A stretch of DNA of 39,092 nt from Synechococcaceae cyanobacterium (GTDB taxonomy: Bacteria > Cyanobacteriota > Cyanobacteriia > PCC-6307 > Cyanobiaceae), in the NCBI GenBank assembly GCA_947378425.1, contig CANCJV010000038.1, forward strand, positions 1 through 39,092, in the 5' to 3' direction. The notes beneath the pieces are model-generated. The model saw only the letters and a list, made by a program, of their open reading frames with translations. It was not told the origin of the DNA and did not search any database. Positions 36,875 to 39,092 of this stretch are shown piece after piece. The position numbers were made by a program, and so were the translations under genes. Numbering within the stretch: position 1 is the stretch's first letter; each line of letters begins with the position of its first letter.

Positions 36875-37243
36875 TCAATTGCTTTTCTGGCGATCCACAG
36901 GTGGCACTTCCACCGCATCCACAGTGATCGTGACGTTACGGGCATCGATTGCCGGAGCGTCAGCCGAAACCGAAGAACTGCTGGAATCGGTCGGGAACAA
37001 GGTGCCACAGGCGGGACAGACTTCCGTTGCAAAACTCGTGACCCCGCAGGCTTCGCAGGTATGAAGGCGGCGTTTCATCACCTGCCAGGCGATCAGGCCG
37101 GCTCCTGCAGCCAACAGGGGCAACACCACCAGCAGGAAGGTCAGACCCTCCGCGACATCGAGCAGAAGTCGCCCAATCGCTCCAGGTGCCAGCAACAGCA
37201 GCCCGCCAATCACAATCCAGACCCAGGGGATGGAGCGCTGCAT
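36875..37243 (-). CDS. Membrane protein with a zinc-ribbon
   Basis: This 122-residue protein has two hydrophobic segments (PWVWIVIGGLLLLAPGAIGR and LTFLLVVLPLLAAGAGLIAW) followed by a short basic linker. A C-x-x-C (CEAC) and a second C-x-x-C (CPAC) are 14 residues apart, a minimal cytoplasmic zinc ribbon. A Ser-rich acidic tail ends the chain. ATG 37243 overlaps the preceding stop by one base (TGATG), so it is coupled to the small membrane protein upstream. Its function is unknown; it may be a membrane-tethered metal or nucleic-acid binding module. Confidence 0.7.
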   Translation of the reverse strand: MQRSIPWVWIVIGGLLLLAPGAIGRLLLDVAEGLTFLLVVLPLLAAGAGLIAWQVMKRRLHTCEACGVTSFATEVCPACGTLFPTDSSSSSVSADAPAIDARNVTITVDAVEVPPVDRQKSN

Positions 37244-37509
37244 CAGCGTTGGAAGCGGGAGTCGGTCTCAAACCAGCGCTCCAGGGCAGCCAAGGCCTCG
37301 ATCCCGGCCCAGCCGAACAGCAACAGGGCCAGCACCCAAGCGCCGACCACAGCAACAGTCAGGAGCAGGGGAACCAAGGCCAGGGTGGTGAAACCAATCA
37401 CAACCACCGCACCCACAGCCGTACAAACCAGGGCCAAGCTGGCGACGAGGGGGCGAATGCGGCCAGGACGATCCTGAGCGGTACCCGTCAAGACAGGGAA
37501 CTTGAGCAT
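37243..37509 (-). CDS. Small membrane protein
   Basis: This is an 88-residue protein. After a short polar lead (MLKFPVLTGTAQDRPGR) two long hydrophobic segments follow (LVASLALVCTAVGAVVVIGF and LVPLLLTVAVVGAWVLALLLFGW), then a polar end. ATG 37509 is preferred; ATG 37548 would add 13 residues and bring it to within 12 bases of the YihY stop. Together with the zinc-ribbon protein it forms a coupled pair. The family is not recognised. Confidence 0.65.
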   Translation of the reverse strand: MLKFPVLTGTAQDRPGRIRPLVASLALVCTAVGAVVVIGFTTLALVPLLLTVAVVGAWVLALLLFGWAGIEALAALERWFETDSRFQR

Positions 37510-37560
37510 CGCTGCAGATGAAACGATGACTCCATCTTGACCTGCCAATGGAGCAAACGC

Positions 37561-38520
37561 TCAGGGAGCCTGCGGTGTGGATCGCCCCCCTGTGACCTGC
37601 CCAGCCAGCACAACCCCAAGACACTGACCGTAATAGAGGATCACACCCACCAGCCAGACCCAGAGGGTCAGAACCAACACGGCACCGACCACGCCATAGG
37701 CCTGAAAACGCAGGCCCATAGCAACCAGGCTGCGGCCCAACAGAAGGTTGAGAAGCGTGAGAGCTGAACCCACCAGGACAGCAGGCAGAACCAGGGGTTG
37801 CAGACGGATAGGCCGAGAAGGCAATAGCCAGAGCAGAATCAAGGCACTGAGGCATCCGATCGCCAACGAGATCAGCACATCCATACCACCAGAGACCGTC
37901 AACAACCAATGGAAGGGCCGAGGCAAGGCTGCCAGCATCCAATGACGCAAGATCTTGAAACCGAAGAAGCGCAGGTTGCTGATCAATTGATCAACAACAA
38001 TCAGTACTGACACCAACAACAACAGCACAAAAGCCTTCAAACGCAACAACACAAATCGGCGCACAATCTTCTGCCAAGGGAGCCCATCGAAACCGAAAGG
38101 GCGATTCCACCAAAGGCGATCTGCACCCCGTTGCAAGGTGAGATAGATGTTGTTGGCATTGAGCACCAGCAGTAACACGCCCAATAGCCCCGCACCCAGC
38201 CCCTGTCGCGTGAATCGTTCCAGGGTTGACTCAATCATGGGCATACTGGCAGGCGGCAAAAGTTGAGCCACCTGATCCTGCACCCTGACAAGGAGGTCCT
38301 GATTGCGACCCAACAACCTCGAAAGCACCGACAAGACAATCAGCAGGGCAGGGAAAAATGACTGCAGTGTGTGGTAAGCAAAAGCGGCGCTCAGGTCAAC
38401 ACAATCAGCACGCAGCCACAGGATGGAAGCAGACCAAAAAGTTCTCAGTACTTTGCGGGTCCTGCGCCGGATCGCTGGTCGAGTGATGATCTCCATGGAT
38501 AGACGCCTATCTTGCTGCAT
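37561..38520 (-). CDS. YihY/BrkB-family inner-membrane protein
   Basis: This 319-residue integral membrane protein has about six helices. The family hallmarks are the AAFAYHTLQSFFPALLIVLSVLS segment (here residues 45-67) near the first helix, the central NIYLTLQRGADRLWWNRP and the last helices with VVGAVLVLTLWVWLVGVILYYG. Members were once called RNase BN or virulence factor BrkB, but they are now treated as transporters or channels of unknown substrate. ATG 38496 is an alternative start. The gene is about 53 % GC in sampled stretches, lower than most of the window. Confidence 0.88.
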   Translation of the reverse strand: MQQDRRLSMEIITRPAIRRRTRKVLRTFWSASILWLRADCVDLSAAFAYHTLQSFFPALLIVLSVLSRLLGRNQDLLVRVQDQVAQLLPPASMPMIESTLERFTRQGLGAGLLGVLLLVLNANNIYLTLQRGADRLWWNRPFGFDGLPWQKIVRRFVLLRLKAFVLLLLVSVLIVVDQLISNLRFFGFKILRHWMLAALPRPFHWLLTVSGGMDVLISLAIGCLSALILLWLLPSRPIRLQPLVLPAVLVGSALTLLNLLLGRSLVAMGLRFQAYGVVGAVLVLTLWVWLVGVILYYGQCLGVVLAGQVTGGRSTPQAP

Positions 38521-39064
38521 GAGTTACAGCCTTGATGGTCTGAACAGTGGCCGAATACCAGCTCTGATGCAAAGACGGATTCCAAGCCAGCCCAACAGAT
38601 GCAACAAGAGCCGTCATAGGCTCGCACAGCGAAGGCCCCGATCAAGGCGGCGGCGAACGAACCGGCCGGAGAGAGAAACAGATAACGGCGGAGCAAGCGA
38701 GTGAGCAGGCAACCATGACCCTGTGGACAGAGATCCCGAAATGAGGGCTTGTCTTTGGCAACAGCCGCGCAACCTTGATCGCACTGTTGCAGAGTCATCG
38801 CACGAGTGCCCGGGACCCTTGCCCCTCACCAGAGAGGCAAGGGTCCCGGGCAATTCAAAGTTTGTCCCACTCAGCTTCGTGGCCTCGCCCGAGTTGCGGA
38901 GTTCTGATCGGAAAACACGCCTCCCGGATGATCCAGAGGGGTTACGCCCCCGTTCAAGTCCGACCCTGATCAAAGCCGGAGTCGCAGCTGGGCGGCGTCA
39001 ACCGCACATCACGGTCGGTCACGGGCCCATGACATCGCCTCGCTTGCCCCATCGCTGAGCACCG
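38521..39064. other. 544-base terminal region without a convincing gene
   Basis: This region lies between the YihY start and the window end. Several overlapping frames exist on both strands (38445-38798 and 38614-38973 minus, 38723-39058 plus). None has a recognisable product, and they contradict each other across the hairpin at 38807-38852. A small RNA, a degraded element or a promoter region for yihY are all possible. Confidence 0.5.
38807..38852. repeat. Long near-perfect hairpin
   Basis: The arms TGCCCGGGACCCTTGCC (38807-38823) and GGCAAGGGTCCCGGGCA (38836-38852) pair over 17 bp without mismatch. After one C/A mismatch, three more pairs close an ACCA tetraloop. The centre of each arm contains the palindrome CCCGGG. 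No T-tract flanks it. It may be a bidirectional terminator, an RNA element or a mobile repeat. Confidence 0.85.
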
Positions 39065-39092
39065 ATGCCCCGCCCCAAGGACGACAAGCTCC
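39065..39092 (+). CDS. Possible gene start, truncated by the window end
   Basis: An ATG opens a frame reading MPRPKDDKL to the last base. It lies after the non-coding region, where a plus-strand gene might begin. Only nine codons are visible and no clear Shine-Dalgarno precedes it, so this is a weak call. Confidence 0.25.

Noticed and set aside
38952..38961. A GTTCAAGTCC sequence resembling a tRNA T-loop
   Set aside because: The flanking bases cannot form a five-base T-stem, and no acceptor, D or anticodon arms are found around it.
38614..38973. Minus-strand frame across the terminal hairpin region (and 38445-38798)
   Set aside because: No recognisable domain, and the frame includes both arms of a long inverted repeat; competing frames exist on both strands.

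Overview
The window reads as a stretch of the chromosome of a GC-rich picocyanobacterium of the Synechococcus/Cyanobium type. The evidence is a high-light-inducible (Hli) protein gene, several small proteins of kinds I associate with cyanobacteria (DUF4912, DUF2973-like, NblA-like and Nif11-like layouts), a RarA ATPase fused to the cyanobacterial C-terminal domain, a divergent CoaX of the cyanobacterial kind, and about 65-70 % GC with strongly GC-ending codons. Genes are densely packed on both strands, often with ATGA, TTGA or TGATG overlaps. I see no IS element, prophage, CRISPR array, rRNA or tRNA. This is mostly core genome with a few accessory pieces.

Layout. 0-4.7 kb: the end of a DUF4912 gene, a two-helix membrane protein, a two-HKD phospholipase-D-like lipoprotein, an FAD monooxygenase-like enzyme and two small secreted proteins. 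4.8-6.5 kb: phosphoglucomutase (pgm). 6.5-12.3 kb, minus strand: an RND efflux operon with two consecutive lipoprotein adaptors and one pump, without an outer-membrane channel gene. 12.5-16.2 kb: the RarA fusion, a secreted DUF1400-like protein with its own promoter and terminator, and a PrxQ/BCP peroxiredoxin. 16.3-21.4 kb: cysH-coaX on the minus strand, diverging from the tightly coupled trio ndh (NDH-2), a HAD-like protein and hflX. 21.7-24.3 kb: a 1-Cys peroxiredoxin, an orphan KtrA-type K+ channel regulator and anmK. 24.3-30.2 kb: a ribbon-helix-helix regulator, several small proteins (one Nif11-like, one NblA-like), an ABC-F ATPase, an HtrA/Deg protease and a DUF2973-like protein. 30.2-32.8 kb: HrpB helicase. 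33-36.7 kb: a sucrose-phosphatase-family HAD enzyme diverging from a 48-residue Hli protein, then xseA-xseB (exonuclease VII) and a DUF2834 membrane protein. 36.9-38.5 kb: a lower-GC minus-strand run of a zinc-ribbon membrane protein, a small membrane protein and a YihY/BrkB protein. The last about 0.5 kb has no convincing gene but holds a near-perfect long hairpin.

Functional themes are oxidative and light stress (two peroxiredoxins, Hli, HtrA, NDH-2), envelope transport and cell-wall recycling (RND system, AnmK, PLD-like lipoprotein), genome maintenance (RarA fusion, ExoVII), translation or ribosome GTPase/ATPase factors (HflX, ABC-F), and carbon or osmolyte metabolism (Pgm, sucrose-phosphatase-family enzyme). 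I did not find a clearly new multi-gene system. The best leads are the two-adaptor RND operon whose pump carries an extra hydrophobic hairpin, several enzymes with substituted signature residues (CoaX, the HAD-like protein, HflX), the Nif11-like and NblA-like small proteins, and a set of GC-rich hairpins without U-tracts, including the long one near 38.8 kb.
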